A DNA stretch of 64,000 nt, taken from Hsuehochloa calcarea. Lineage: Eukaryota; Streptophyta; Magnoliopsida; Poales; Poaceae. The stretch spans positions 25,928,223-25,992,222 of the forward strand of contig CM070609.1 in the NCBI GenBank assembly GCA_036346395.1, in the 5' to 3' direction. The translations under genes and the position numbers were made by a program. Under the pieces are notes generated by a model, which made no database searches, was not told the origin of the DNA, and saw nothing but the letters and a program-made list of their open reading frames with translations. How positions within the stretch are numbered: position 1 is the stretch's first letter; every line of letters starts with the position of its first letter. This document shows positions 22,253-34,519 of this stretch, one piece after another.

Positions 22253-24186
22253 AACAAGAATCAAGTTCTTTTAGGTACCCAAATTTGTTTGGGTCCTTGG
22301 AGGTTAGTGACCAAGGTTTTAGGCACCCAAATAGCATTCTTTTAGCGCCTAAAATTGAAGTGCCAATAAAATGAGCAAGTATTTTACCATCCTTAGTCTT
22401 TCTAAGCATATAGCATGAATCATATATACCAAAAGATGCAATTTTACCTTTAGGACAATTTTGTTGCACATGTCCTATTTCCTAAGACTTATAGCAATAC
22501 TTACCATTTTCCCTCACATACCTTGTGGGTTTATTTGCCGGCTTCTTACCTTTCTTAGGCACATACCGAGACCTTCCTTGTTGAATGAGCACCTTTGCTC
22601 ACTCAAAAGCTTGTCTAAGGTGGCCTTACCCTTAAAGCATCTTTCCAAACTTTTGCTTAGTTTATTGACTTGTTCTTTTAATTCATGGTTCTCAACAATA
22701 AGTAAAGGATCACAAGTATTTGCTAAACTAGCAATTGAATCATCACTAGAGCAACATGACATGGCAAGTAAATCATCACATGAAGTAGAAATGCTAGACA
22801 TGGATTTTTCATTTAAAGCAATATCTACTTTAGACATCTCATTCATTAAATCACAAGTAATTCCAATATGTGAATGAGATTTTTCAATATTCTTTAAGAT
22901 GAGAGAATCATGAGCTTTCTTTAGCTCCTCAAAAGAGTCTTTTAGAGAGAGATATTCTTTCTTCAAGACTTTAAATTTTGATTTCTCTTTCCATTAAATT
23001 CATTTAATTCATCAAGCATATCCAATAATTCTTCATAAGTTGGTTCATCACTATCAATGGATTTTACCTTATCTCCTTTTGCCATGAGGCATGTAGGAGT
23101 GGAGAATAGTGAAGGAGTTTCTTTGATAGCAATGCCAACTAGTCCCTTCTTCTTGGAAGACTCATCCTCATCTGAGTCTGAGTCGCTTGATTCATCATTT
23201 GAATCCCACTCCAATGTGAGCTTCATTCTTGCCATCCTTGTGAAGCTTCTTGAAAAGCTTCTTCTTGCCATTATATTCTTTCTTCTTGAATGACTTGTCC
23301 TTGTCATCCTTCTTTGCGGGCAACGAGATGAGATGTGCCCTTTTCATCACAATTATAGCATCGAATGTTGCTATAACGCTTCTTGTCACTTGAATATTGT
23401 CCCTTCTTGTATTTGTCAAAGTTGTAGCTTCTATTGGGCGCTCTTCATGAACTTCTTCATTTTTCTTACAAGGAGTGCATACTCCTCATCGAATCTTCTC
23501 CTTCATCCTCATCATCACTTGATTCCGCTTTGGCCTTGAAAGCGGTAATTTTCTTCTTTGAGGAGGATGTCTCCACGAGCTCTTCTTTGTCCTTCTTGAA
23601 CAACTCATTTGTGATGAGATTGCCCAAAAGGCCCGCTGGTGTCATCCTTGGCAATTCGGGAGAGTTGATGAAGAGCGCCACCAAAGTTTCATATTTGTCG
23701 AAGAGCCCTAAGCATCTTGCACAATATCAACATCGGAAAGGTTAGTCCCAAGGCCTTTGAGCTCATTCACAATGTTGTTGAGTCTTGAATACATCTCATT
23801 GATGTTTTCATGAGGCAACATTATGAATGTCTCATATTTAATCCGGTTTATGCAATTTGGCTTCTTTGACCGTGGATGTACCCTCATGGATTTCCGAGAG
23901 AGTTGTCCAAATAGCATGAGCGGTTTCCAAATTGCTCACTCTATTGAACTCATCCGCTCAAAGCGCCAAAGAGAGCATTCATAGCTTGGGCATCTAAATG
24001 AGAGTTACGCGTGTCTTGATCCGTGGGTTCAAGTGGATTAAGAGGCATAGTGTAACCATCATTTACGATTTTCCAAATGCTTGGACTCATGGCCTTTAAA
24101 AAGATTGACATTCTAATTTTCCAATAAGCATAATTTGTGCCATCAAAGAGTGGAGCCCTTCCTAAAGCCATTCCCTCACTAGCCAT
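22253..24186 (-). pseudogene. A1 gag polyprotein (family A)
   Basis: Begins at the ATG at 24186 (MASEGMALGRAPLF), then FDGTNYAYWKIRM and WKIVNDGY, the copia Gag core. A first zinc knuckle (CYNCDEKG) is near 23360 and a second (GHVQQNCPKG) near 22460. Between them is a Ser/Asp-rich acidic stretch and a long polar, coiled-coil-like segment (22966-22514). Two knuckles and a coiled region fit the large Gag of SIRE-type copia elements. Several single-base indels split it into five or more frames. Confidence 0.8.
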
Positions 24187-24229
24187 CTCTGCTCTCCTAG
24201 ACGGTTAAGTCCAACAACGGAGAGACCAA

Positions 24230-24241
24230 GCTCTGATACCA
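24230..24241 (-). other. Primer binding site of copia A1
   Basis: Reads TGGTATCAGAGC on the minus strand, two bases from the 5' LTR end. It is a perfect match to the standard copia site for initiator methionine tRNA. It fixes the element's orientation. Confidence 0.9.
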
Positions 24242-24243
24242 CT

Positions 24244-25948
24244 TGTAGGATCAAGGATAACCGACTAGAGGGGGGTGAATAGGAGGTTTTTAAAGTTTTT
24301 AACAAATTAACAATTTATCCAATTCAATTAATGACTTAGTCTAAACAAGTTATGCTCCTAGCTAGGCAATTTAATCACAATAAGCAAGCTAGAAATATAA
24401 GTGCGGAATTGTAAAGACAAGAAATAACCACAAGACACAATGATGTTTTTCCCGTGGTATCGAAGACTTGCCGGTCTTCACTAGTCCACGTTGAGGAAGC
24501 TTGACCACCCAAGCCGGCTCCACGAATTAAGCCTTCCTCGATCACTTGGGTTGTTCTTCCTCCGCCCGAGATGGTGAACACCAACCACTCACAATCTTGC
24601 TCGGTCTTCTCACAAGCTTCACTTGAGAAGATCACCGTGCTTCACCGCTAAGCCGCTCTAGGAGTGTGGCAACACCCCAAGAGAATAGATCGACGATCCT
24701 CGCTGACTTTACTCAAGTGCCAATGAATCAACTAAAGATGAATGCACTTGATCTCCTCTCAATGAATGCAAGAGTAAATTGGGAGTAGAATTGAATGCAC
24801 AATGCTCACAAGGGTTGAGATATCTTCAATGCACCGTAACATCTCCTTGTGCAGCTTGGGGAGGTATTTATAGCCTCCACCAAACAATTCTAGCCGTTGG
24901 GAAGAAGTTCCAAAGTTCAAGACATATCGGAACAACCGGCGTGTTAGCATCGGACAACCGCTTATGCTCATGCACAAGAACGGCTATGTTACACGATTAA
25001 ATGCACCGATATAGCCGTTGGATTTAGTTGCGTTCATCCGCAGCAAACACCGGATCGTCCGATTTCGTGATTTCTAAACCGAGATTTTGCATCCGTTCGA
25101 ATTTTGCAATCGCCAAATACATTTCGAACATCCGTATTGGTTCATCCGATTATACGTGCGGTGCATGTACCGATTCTCAAAAGAGGTTTTCAAAGGAGAT
25201 TACACTCGATCGTTATTTTGCAACCGCCGTAATATCATCGGAATAACCGGATGCGGTCGCACTGCTCAAGCCATCGGTACAACCGCAGCCTCACGAAATC
25301 GATCACCACGAGATCATGACACGTGGAAGGCCACGATGGACTATCGCCTAGTGGTCCGGCCAAGACACAAGATCTCGAGCCGCTTGATTTTAATCCAACG
25401 ATCCACATGCGCTGCCACTTGGACGGTCCGAACGCCCACTTAATCCTAGCCGTTAGATTGAGATCCGACGATCGCTTGATTTTCAATTTAAAAGGCTAAC
25501 GGTTGAACCGCCACATGCCGCGAACAACCGCTTCTGCACAACCGCTAAGCCTTCTGCTCATCCGATTCTGCAATTAAAGCATCAATTCATTCTAACTTAA
25601 ATTCAAGTCCAATTTTAAATGCATGCATGATCCTAAGTTGATCCATATGGCACAAGAATAAGCTATCAAGCTACTAGTCGTGATCCCCCTTAATAGTACG
25701 GCATTTATCCTATAATCCGGTCTACCAACCAATTCTCCTTAGACCGGTAAAATAGAAAAGGATCCTAGACTATTTGTACCTTGACTTTAAGCCTTGTTGA
25801 TCTTCACATTATCCTTTAGCATGCATCCTTGCTTCATCATGTTCATCAAATGGAATTAACCTTGCACATTCTTAGTAAACTTGTTAATCCCATATTCACA
25901 TATTATCATTAATTACCAAAACCATTTTTAGGGGCCTAGATGCTTTCA
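24244..25948 (-). repeat. 5' LTR of copia A1
   Basis: About 1.7 kb, the partner of 13849-15574. Differences between the two are mostly 1-3 base gaps in C/G-rich spots rather than substitutions. Target repeat CCGCT follows at 25949-25953. Confidence 0.88.
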
Positions 25949-28900
25949 CCGCTCCATGTGAGCCGGTCGGACCGCCCCTCTGGCCGGTCGGACCGCTCCA
26001 TGTGAGCTGGTCGGACCGCCCCTAGGGACTTAGCCGAAATTCATGCCCCAAATTCAAACCTTCGAAACTTAAATTGAATAGAACTTCATCGAGACTCCAA
26101 AAATCATGAGACCAAGTGCATTGGGATCCTCACTTGCCTACAACACCTATTTTTGGCCCACTGCTTTGACCACTTTTAGAAACATACCGTCCGATCACGC
26201 ACATGGCCGGTCCGACCGATTTGGGACCGGTCGGACCGCCATGCTATGGCCGGTCGGACCGCCCTGTCCAGAATGCCTGAAGCTTTGTCGAAAACTTGTG
26301 AAACGATAAACCGTAAACACCATTGCCAATTATCACATCATCCTAAGATCTGGAACATATCCCCATGATATCCACATAAAGAAAGTGCATGGCCATGCCA
26401 CTACTGGCCGAAGTGTCGACCACATGAAGCTATCCGACACTCGATCGAGAAAATATTGAACAGTCCATGGATAACACATCATCTCACCTGGAGTTCAACC
26501 AGACATCGTGAGGCAAAAGGAGAATGCATGAGTAGGTCGCTTAGTTCGATCAGTTACGAACTAGTCGTGTGGAGATATGTGCTGGTTGTAGACTGGTCGA
26601 ACGTAATCACAGAATGGTAAGGACCTGGTCGTAAGAAGTTACGAACTGGTCGGGACTAAATACGATATGGTCGTATAGAGACACGAACTAATCGTAGGTG
26701 ATGAGGACCTGATCATAGATCATATTACATCAAGGTTCGTTCGACATATTCTATGTGTATTTGGGAATCGTTATGTGCTGCTAGGTACCGCTAACGACTA
26801 GTGGTCGAAAAAGAGTTTTCGAGTCATAACCGATTACACATGAACCTGTGGGGTCACACACTTAAAGGGCTAGAATTTGTTTTGGATGGTGATCCGCATT
26901 CGTATAGGCCTCGAGTTCCTAATGGGCCTCAAGTTCGAGACCCATCATGGATGCCTATATAAAGAGGGGCGTGGTATAGGGTGAGGGCAGAGGATGATCT
27001 TTGAAAGAACTTCCGAAACTCTAATAGCCACGCCTTCTAAACCACACTGCCGGTGCTAGCACTCCAACGCGTGGTGATCCTGCCCCGTACGTGTGGATAC
27101 CTCGCAGGTGTTGTTGCGAAGCATCAGCACTAGGACGATCCGCAATTCGTATCGATCACCGGAGTCGGAGGAGAAGTTGCGTGGTGAGTACGACCACTCG
27201 GAGGAGCAGACGCGTGGCGAGTACGACCACTCGAGGGAGGAGACGCGTCATGAGTACGACTACGACTGCATCAACTCGCTATAATGACTCTACTTCTGCT
27301 ACGAGTTGGCGCGTCTAGCGGTAATCTCGTGATCTATTTCTAGTGGTGGTTCCTTGGTTGCGCGGTAATTTTGTTTGTGCTATTGTAGCCTTGCTGCATT
27401 CACTTCACGAAGCCCCTATCCTCTCAACCTCTAGAACCCTAGCGTCGCCGAAAATCGGAGTTTTAGGGTTTTGTCACCGGAGCTCTTCGATCTCAAATTG
27501 TGCCGCTGTCATCAACGCCTCGTCGACATCGACCGCACCACCGAGTCTGCCATCACCATAGCCACCTCCAGCACCCTCCCCCATCGCCGGAGCGTTGCTA
27601 GAGCGATCTCCCAACAACAGTCGAAGTGCTCCGCCGCTCAAACCTCGCCGTCGGCCCTCTCCGTCGTCCTTGAGCACTAGTAAAAATACCAATAGGTTCG
27701 CAGTAGAGGCCACTTCATGATGGTACCCTTCGCCGCCGGTGAACCGCCGTCGTTCGATGGATGCACTTGGGACCCGAGCACCGCCTACCTCATTGCCGCC
27801 CACGCCATCGCTCCGCCATCGCATACGCCGATCGGCGCTATGTGTCGATCCGCTTAACGCCACGCCAAGACATGCGTGGGCACACCGCTAAACTCGAGAT
27901 CCATTTTCCCGTGAACCAAATCCTTCGTGAGCCATTCCTATAACAGTGGGCCCCATTGTCAGATCTACTATTCCATAGGCCTATACACCCGTAGACCCAT
28001 GAGCCCTTGCGTGGACCTGGTCTATAGACCGAGGGCCCACCAGACATAATCTCTAAAGGTTTTCCGGATTTAACTTAATTCGAAAAATCCCAGGGCTGAC
28101 GTCAGCCGATGTCATAATCTGGATTTTTCAATAGAAAAATAATTTAGAATAATCCAGAAATTCCAATTTTGCCTTTTTCTTTAGATTAGAACTTCCAAAA
28201 GCCATGTCTTCTTCATCCGAACTTCGATTGAGTCCATTTAAATTTCTAAATTTGGGCTCTATTTTTATGAGATTTTTATTTAAATTTTGGAGTTTGTTTT
28301 CCTCTGCTTTTATTTATTTTGTTTATTTGCTTCGTTTGCAAGTAGACATTGATTCTTCGGGGAATTTGGAAGAAGAAGGAGTTCACCAAGACCAAGACCA
28401 AGATCTATTCCAAGGTAAGTTGTACCTTTGATCATGTTGAACCCAGTTTTCAAAATTACTTTGATTCAAAGTACTGCATTCTACTTTAAGTATTTATTTA
28501 AATGCTTTTGGGATTAGTTAATCATCCTAATTGTTTATATCCACCTTGCTTATTATAATGTTATGATCTTTTGTCACCCTAGATTGGTTCATTATTTATT
28601 TGGTATTATCGTAGTACCAACGTGGGTGGGTTAGATACGAGTAGATTGCTTAGTCATGCAACGAGTTATCATTTGATGTGAGTTGCCAATATGAATTTGA
28701 CTAAGTGACTATGTAACTTTGTGATAAAACTGTGTGTGCTGTGTGCTATTACTCATTGATGGCATATGTTGCACTTAACCAACATGGTAGAAAAAGATTT
28801 AGACTGAGGCAAGTGGTGGAAACTCGATGATCTGGTGGAGCTCAGTGCGTGGGAATTGAAAAGAATGATTATTTAGTTAGAAATTGGAAGTGTTGCCTTG

Positions 28901-29960
28901 GTCAATTAAGGACTTAACTTTGTGTGCCATTGAACTGAGCCACAACTGTACGACCACATGCCTAGTATGGGATGGACCTAACTTAGTAAGTTATAGAGTC
29001 TCGATATTGACCACTTAGATTGTAGGTTAGGCTCTCTGTTGGGGTGGAGGTGTATTTCTGTCTCTGCGGCGACTCACATCGTGGTATTGTTCACCGCTTC
29101 CCTATCCAACGGTCTGCGATGGACTAATTTCCTGTGTGGGCGTTAGTACTGTCAGTAAAACACATCGGGAGTGTCAATGCTTGAGATAAAGTTTCTGAAA
29201 GATTTTGTTATGATTCGTGCTAGCTGTACTGATTGTATCGTGTGGGTAAAGTGTACAATCTCCGCAGAGTGTTAAACAAACTATTCGAATAGCTGCGTCT
29301 GTAGTCGTGGACATGCTCGAGGATTTCACACGATGGTTAGATTTTAATAAAACAAATGGGATGGGAGCTGTGTGATCTAAGTCATATGGCTATGTGAAAT
29401 AAATTGATTAGGCTTTGTGTCTTTGTAAAATGACTGTTAAATTATTACTATTTATTTATTTTAAGTTATGTTTTAATCTATTATTCTATTCAAATTGCAA
29501 ATGTTGCCTTTATCCAAAAGAACCACTTAAGTAATTCCTTTGGAATAAGCCATCATCTATGATTTGCATTTTGTGGTATGACTTATGAGTATAGTTGTGT
29601 ACTCATGCTTGCTATAATCAATTAACCAAAATAGAGGAGTCTTCACCTGCCTTCGAGGAGGAGTTCTACAAAGGTGTTGATCGTTAGGTCTTGATCCCAG
29701 TCGGTTGTCTGTGGTGAATCTATGGGTTTCCGCTGGAGTTTATTTGTTTCGTTGCTTATTTAATTATTGTTAGCCATGCGAGGCTTAATAAATGTAAACT
29801 CGACCATACGGTCAAAACCCTTATTTGTTACTCAAATTAATCATTTATGTTTGTGTGGATCGATATTTATCTATATTGATACTGTGTGAACTAACGTGAT
29901 CCTGAACTAGTCAATAATACACAGATGGTCCAGAATTGCTTTTTAGGTTCCCGATAGAGA

Positions 29961-30796
29961 TGGTTTCGGAGCCATACTAACTGTAGGTCTTGACCTTAGT
30001 TAGATCAGCCTTTGTTAGAGTGTCCAAATTATTTTCTAAAAGCAAAATTAACTTGCAAGATTAATGAATTGCTTAATTTCTCTCATGTCTCTCTCGACTC
30101 AACTATTGCTGAAATCTTTCTCTCCCCGCTGTTTTAAATTGGTTCTTACCTTTCATCCGTCTTGACAAATGCCTCGTCTCCAGACTTATGGTGATAAGAA
30201 GGGAGGGCCCGCCGTGGAGTTGTGGAAGCTATTGCACGCTTGGAAGATGCACTGTACATCCAGCATGAACAGGAGGAAGACCATGAATAAGAAGATCCAG
30301 AGGGAGACCCGAAGAGGTCGAGGAACCAGCAGAGCCCGAAGCACCAGAGGGCCCTGTTGTGCCTGCACTAGGAACACGTGTTCCTGATGCACCAATCCCG
30401 CGGCATCAAGACTAGTTTGCAAGGATACCAGAATAGTTCTAGGTCTACAGAAGGCGGGTGCACCATCGTGGCTGTGGAGGCTACCTCATCGAGTAGTTTT
30501 CCTAGGTTTTGGTTAAGTCAATTGAGGATTAGTGTGTTGGAGCCGCGTCAATTTAAAATTAGGAGTGTCGCCTTTTATTCGGTAGTTTGTGTGTTAGGTT
30601 CGTTTGTTTTCTTGTGTGCGAGTATGAGCTGCAAAGCCTTTAGGCATGTGTTGCAGTCATGCTAAGTCTCCTATTAATAAATAAGTGTTTCAGTTGATTT
30701 CTTGAAGCATGTTTGTTGGGTTTAATCTACCCCCTCGATTAGTTCTTAACTTATCTTGTGCGTGCTACCTTATCTAACCCATAGAGCATTCGCCAG
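29961..30796 (+). other. Gypsy primer site and gag leader
   Basis: TGGTTTCGGAGCCA at 29961-29974 resembles the methionine tRNA primer site TGGTATCAGAGCCA with two changes. A frame at 30169-30387 (MPRLQTYGDK) and GC-rich sequence up to 30420 look like a decayed short leader frame; an alternate frame is rich in Glu and Pro. The next 370 bp are AT-rich with nothing clear. Confidence 0.5.
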
Positions 30797-31850
30797 ATGG
30801 TTCAGACTCACAACGCTGCTGCTAGTGGTTCAGGAACCAACGGGTTAGAAGAGAATGAACATACACCCACAGGAGCAATCCCACCGCAAGCACTCCCAAT
30901 TGATTTGCAGAATTTTGGAGCATTCATGGCAGCTCAAACGCAAATGATGTACACGATGATGAACTAGATGCAAAATATGAGCAACAATTAGAACAACAAC
31001 AACAACAATAATGGAGCACTAGCTACCCACAATCATCACAGGCCATCCAAACTAGCAGAGGTTATGAGAACTCGTCCGCCAACCTTTTCCGGTCATGTGT
31101 CACCAGTGGTAGCCGATGACTGGTAAGAAGGTTATGAGGAATCTACCAATCACCCAATGCAATGATCATGAGAAGGTTCTATACGCCACCCATCAGATGG
31201 AGGGCATTGCCACTGAATGGTGGGAGAACTTCTGTGCCACACATGAGACACCATAGAATATTACTTGGGAAGAGTTTTTAATCGCTTTTCGCCAGTATCA
31301 TGTGCCAAAAGGAATTATTGATCTGAAGAAGGATGAATTTTGTGCCCTCAAACAAGGAGGCATGTCAGTGACCGACTATCTCAATAAATTCTCTCAGCTT
31401 GCCAGCTACGCCACGGAAGATATCCCCACTGACAAGGCTCTTTAGAATCATTTTCTGAAAGGACTGAATACTGGACTGCAAGTTAGTTTGATTGCTCATA
31501 CCATCCTAGACTTCCAGGAGCTAGTCAACAAAGCTTTGATCCTTTAGGATATGCGCAAAGAGTTGGAGGACAACCAGAAGCGCAGAATGGCTTAGCAAGG
31601 AAAGCACTAGTCTCAGCAGAGAGTAAGGACAGTTCCCCAGCAGTTCTCACATTTTCCACCACAAAACTCATTCAGAACACCTGCATCAACTTTAGCACCT
31701 TGTGTTGTTGCTCAGAACTTTGGCAACCATGAGCCTGTCAACACAAATCCAGGGAGCAATCAACAGAATGAAGGTAGAGTTTGCTATACCTGCCGACAAC
31801 CAGGACACTTCACCAATCATTGTCCTCAAAAGGGAACAATGGCCCCAGTT
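30797..31850 (+). pseudogene. Gypsy gag pseudogene
   Basis: Starts at the ATG at 30797 (MVQTHNAAASGSG). The core Gag block appears after a frame change near 31125 (KVLYATHQMEGIATEWWENF, YHVPKGIIDLKKDEF, FLKGLN). An Asn/Gln-rich run lies near 30985-31010. The C-terminal zinc knuckle CYTCRQPGHFTNHC (CX2CX4HX4C) is at about 31792-31833. At least five in-frame stops are present, several of TAG type that could come from CAG or TGG by C-to-T or G-to-A change. Confidence 0.85.
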
Positions 31851-33735
31851 CGTTTCAACCTTGGAGCTACACCAGCCTTGACGCTAGCATCAAGCAACAA
31901 CCAAGGATCCTCTCAAGTTGCCAGTCAAGCCGTGGGAGTGCCGCAGTCGGTGGTTAGAGGCTGTGTCAACCACGTCATATTGGAAGGAGCCCAAGAAGTA
32001 CCTGACGTCGTACTGGGTAAGTTTCTGGTTAACTCAGTAGTTGCATTAGTTTTGCTTGATTCCGAGCTTCGTATTTGCTTGTTTCGAGTTTTTGCAACTA
32101 AGAACAATTTGAAAGTTATGCATCTAAAGCATATTCTATTAGTCCAATCGCCTGGAGTAGAGGTAAGCTCTAGAATGAGATGTTTAGGAGCTCTGTTGCT
32201 CATAGCTAGTGTTGAGTTTCTAGCCAACCTTATTGGCTTAGACACCCAAACCTTAGATGTCATTCTTAACATGGATTGGTTATCAAAGCACAAAGCTGTG
32301 CTAGATTGTGGTCGAAGAGCCGTAACAGTTGAGGATACCAATTGGAAGAAGGTGGAGTTTCTAGTCACCTCAGTGCGTGATGGACATCTGTTAATCAATA
32401 GTTTGAAGACCATTTCTTTGGAGGATGTATATATTGTCAGATAATATCCAGATGTGTTTCCAGAGGAATTGCCGGGAATGCCACTGGATCGTGACATTGA
32501 ATGCGTCATCAATCTAGTGCTGGGGACAACACGAATTTCCAAGAGACCTTATCGAATGCCAGACGATGAGTTAGTAGAAATGAAGAAACAAATAGAAGAA
32601 CTCCTTGAGAAAGGTTTCGTGAGACCTAGTTCATCGCCATTGGGTGTGCTAGTTTTGTTTGTCGAGAAGAAGGATGGAAGCATGAGAATGTGCATCGATT
32701 ATCATGCTCTTAGTAAAGTAATTGTTAAGAACAAGTACTCACTGTCCCGAATTGATGATTTATTTGATCAAATGAAGGGAGCCGGAGTGTTCTCAAAGAT
32801 CAATATGCGATCAGGTTACCATCTGTTAAAAATTTGTTCGAATGATATACCAAAACCGCTTTCTCAACACGGTACATACATTATGAGTTTTTAGTCATGT
32901 CATTTGGTCTGACCAATGCACCTGCATACCTCATAAACATGATGAATAAAGTATTCATGGAATATTTGAACAACTTTGTAGCTGTGTTTATTGATGATAT
33001 TTTAGTTTATTACAAGCTAGAAGAAGAACACGCTGAACACATGAGGTTAATCCTAGAGAAACTTAGAGAGCATCAGTTGTATGCTAAGTTCAGCAAGTGT
33101 GATATCTGGAAAAAGAAAGTTGATTTTCTTGGTCATGTGATGACAGCCGAAGGAGTAGCAGTTGACCTCGGTAAAGTTCAAGCAGTGTTACATTGGGAGC
33201 AGCCCAAGACCCTTACCAAGATTTGCAGTTTCTTGGGAATGGCAGGATATTATTGCCGAGGATTCTCGACGATTATTAAGCCTCTCGATGATTGCTAAGC
33301 CTCTTACGTAATTGTTGAAGAATGAGAAAAAATTCACTTAGACCCCAGCTTGTGAATAAAGTTTTCAAGAGTTTAAGAAACGCTTGACATCAGCCCTGTG
33401 CTAATTCGACCAGATATCTGGAAAGATTTTGAAATCTACTGTGTTGCTTCGCGTCAAGGCAATTAAGTCCTCATGAGAAGAACTACCCTACCCATGATTT
33501 AGAACTGGCTGCCGTTGTGCATACTTTAAAGATTTAGTGTCATTATCTCATTGGTAACCGTTGTGAGGTATACACAGATCATAAGAGCCTAAAATATATT
33601 TTCACTCAGTCTAATCTGAACATGAGACAAAGAAGATGGTTAGAATTAATAAAGGATTACAATCTTAGAATCCACTACCATCCCAGTAAGGCCAATATCG
33701 TGGCAGATGCGTTAAGTCGCAAGACTACTCCAATA
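31851..33735 (+). pseudogene. Gypsy protease, reverse transcriptase and RNase H
   Basis: The protease region 31851-32444 has LLDSELRICLF where an active copy has a DSG-centred motif, so the catalytic site is lost; LDVILNMDWL follows. RT 32445-33298 begins YPDVFPEELPGMP, has RPSSSPLGVLVLFVEKKDGS, MCIDYHAL and the catalytic block VFIDDILVY, but has a frameshift near 32890. RNase H at about 33460-33735 has NYPTHDLELAAVVHTLK, YTDHKSLKYIF and VADALSR, with a deletion between RT and RNase H near 33300-33460. The enzymes would copy element RNA in particles; this copy is dead. Confidence 0.87.
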
Positions 33736-34064
33736 CCTTGGAAGTAAAGGAGAATTGCCCAGAACTTCATGAGGAATTTCAGAAGTTAAAGTTAGAAGTT
33801 TTAACCGAGGGATTCGTAGCCAGTCTAGAAGTACAGTTCACCTTGGAGAAGCAAATTCGTGCTGCCCAACCAAATGATCTTGTGATAGCGGATATCAAGC
33901 TTAAGATGGAAGAATGAAAATTCAAGGACGATCAAGATATTCAAGGACGATCAAGATATACTTTGAATTACTGGATGTATATGTGTGCCAGATATTGATG
34001 GTTTAAGACAACTAATTCTAAAGGAAGCTCATAACTCAATGTATTCTATTCACCCTGAAGCACT
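33736..34064 (+). pseudogene. Gypsy integrase, part 1 of 3
   Basis: Linker and start of the integrase zinc domain (LRQLILKEAHNS, SIHP) cut by copia C2 at 34065. Stops and a small duplicated GGACGATCAAGATAT stretch near 33925-33960 interrupt it. The reading continues at 40912. Confidence 0.75.
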
Positions 34065-34519
34065 TGTTGGTGATATGCCCTAGTGGCAATAATAGAGATG
34101 ATTGTATCATGTCTATATTTATGTGTTATTGAATAAAGTGTTATTCTATTCCTTGAATGAATCATCATTTAACTTGTTGGTGAAGCTCTTTAACTAATGA
34201 TGATGTCGTTCTAAAGATATCCCTAGTCGGATGTCACTGGTCATAACACCAGTGACCCTAACAAATAGCACATGTATTGATTGATGACCATGTTTCACCG
34301 ATCATGGATATAGCAATATCGAATCAATAATGTGAACACATGTTAGATAACATGGTGTTGGATTGACCCACCTTGAGACACTGCTGAGATTGTTATGATT
34401 TTGTGTGTCATCAGTTGGTCTCAAGCAATGATGATGTATAATCCTTAGACCTGATATTCGTATGGTTTCCTACATGCATAAGAGTATACTTTGGGGTTGC
34501 CAAATGCTACTCTGTAACA
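34065..34519 (+). repeat. 5' LTR of C2, truncated
   Basis: Aligns with the first 450 or so bases of the 3' LTR at 39203 and of the solo LTR at 11877. Similarity ends abruptly after GCTACTCTGTAAC at about 34519. Confidence 0.8.

Larger units (their letters stand above)
13849..25948 (-). mobile_element. Copia element A1 (SIRE/Maximus-like), mosaic
   Basis: Transcribed on the minus strand. LTRs of about 1.7 kb start TGAAAGCATC and end GATCCTACA on that strand, with perfect target repeat CCGCT at 13844-13848 and 25949-25953. The primer site is TGGTATCAGAGC. Internal region is about 8.7 kb, long for copia and typical of the SIRE/Maximus group. Order on the minus strand: gag, protease and integrase matching A2; then a second protease-integrase-RT-RNase H stretch from a different copia lineage (20810 down to 16300); then an A-family 3' end. 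A TRIM-like element sits in the second pol. Many frameshifts make it inactive. Confidence 0.85.
12475..26376 (-). repeat. Family B solo LTR, copy 1, interrupted
   Basis: Own sequence 12475-13848 and 25954-26376, about 1.8 kb. Read on the plus strand it starts TGTTGGACCG and ends ATATCCACA, with target repeat TAAAG at 12470-12474 and 26377-26381. The same sequence in opposite orientation is at 41662-43640, also a lone unit. TG...CA ends, 5-bp target repeats and a TATA box on the minus strand (CTATAAATAG, complement of 13385-13394) identify an LTR. No coding region of this family is in the window. Confidence 0.85.
11877..27407 (+). repeat. Copia family C solo LTR, interrupted
   Basis: Own sequence 11877-12474 and 26382-27407, about 1.6 kb. 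It starts TGTTGGAAATATGCC, a start shared with the BARE/Angela group, and ends CACTTCA. It is flanked by a perfect target repeat, CGAAG, at 11872-11876 and 27408-27412, inside the gypsy LTR. It matches the LTRs of copia element C2 (34065 and 39203). With no internal region between its ends, it is a solo LTR left by LTR-LTR recombination. It contains degenerate GGTCGTA-type repeats around 26560-26720. Confidence 0.85.
11695..29960 (+). repeat. Gypsy 5' LTR, left-truncated and split by nested insertions
   Basis: Pieces 11695-11876 and 27413-29960 align in order with the 3' LTR at about 55927-57525, joined cleanly across target repeat CGAAG. The right limit near 29960 is set by a primer-site-like TGGTTTCGGAGCCA just after it. 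By comparison with the 3' LTR, roughly the first 540 bp are missing on the left. Expected full length is about 3.2 kb. Confidence 0.72.

Noticed and set aside
33745..33760. AAAGGAGAATTGCCC, identical to the core of plant miR399
   Set aside because: It lies in sense within the gypsy pol linker (frame KENCP) and no foldback partner was seen nearby, so coincidence is likeliest.
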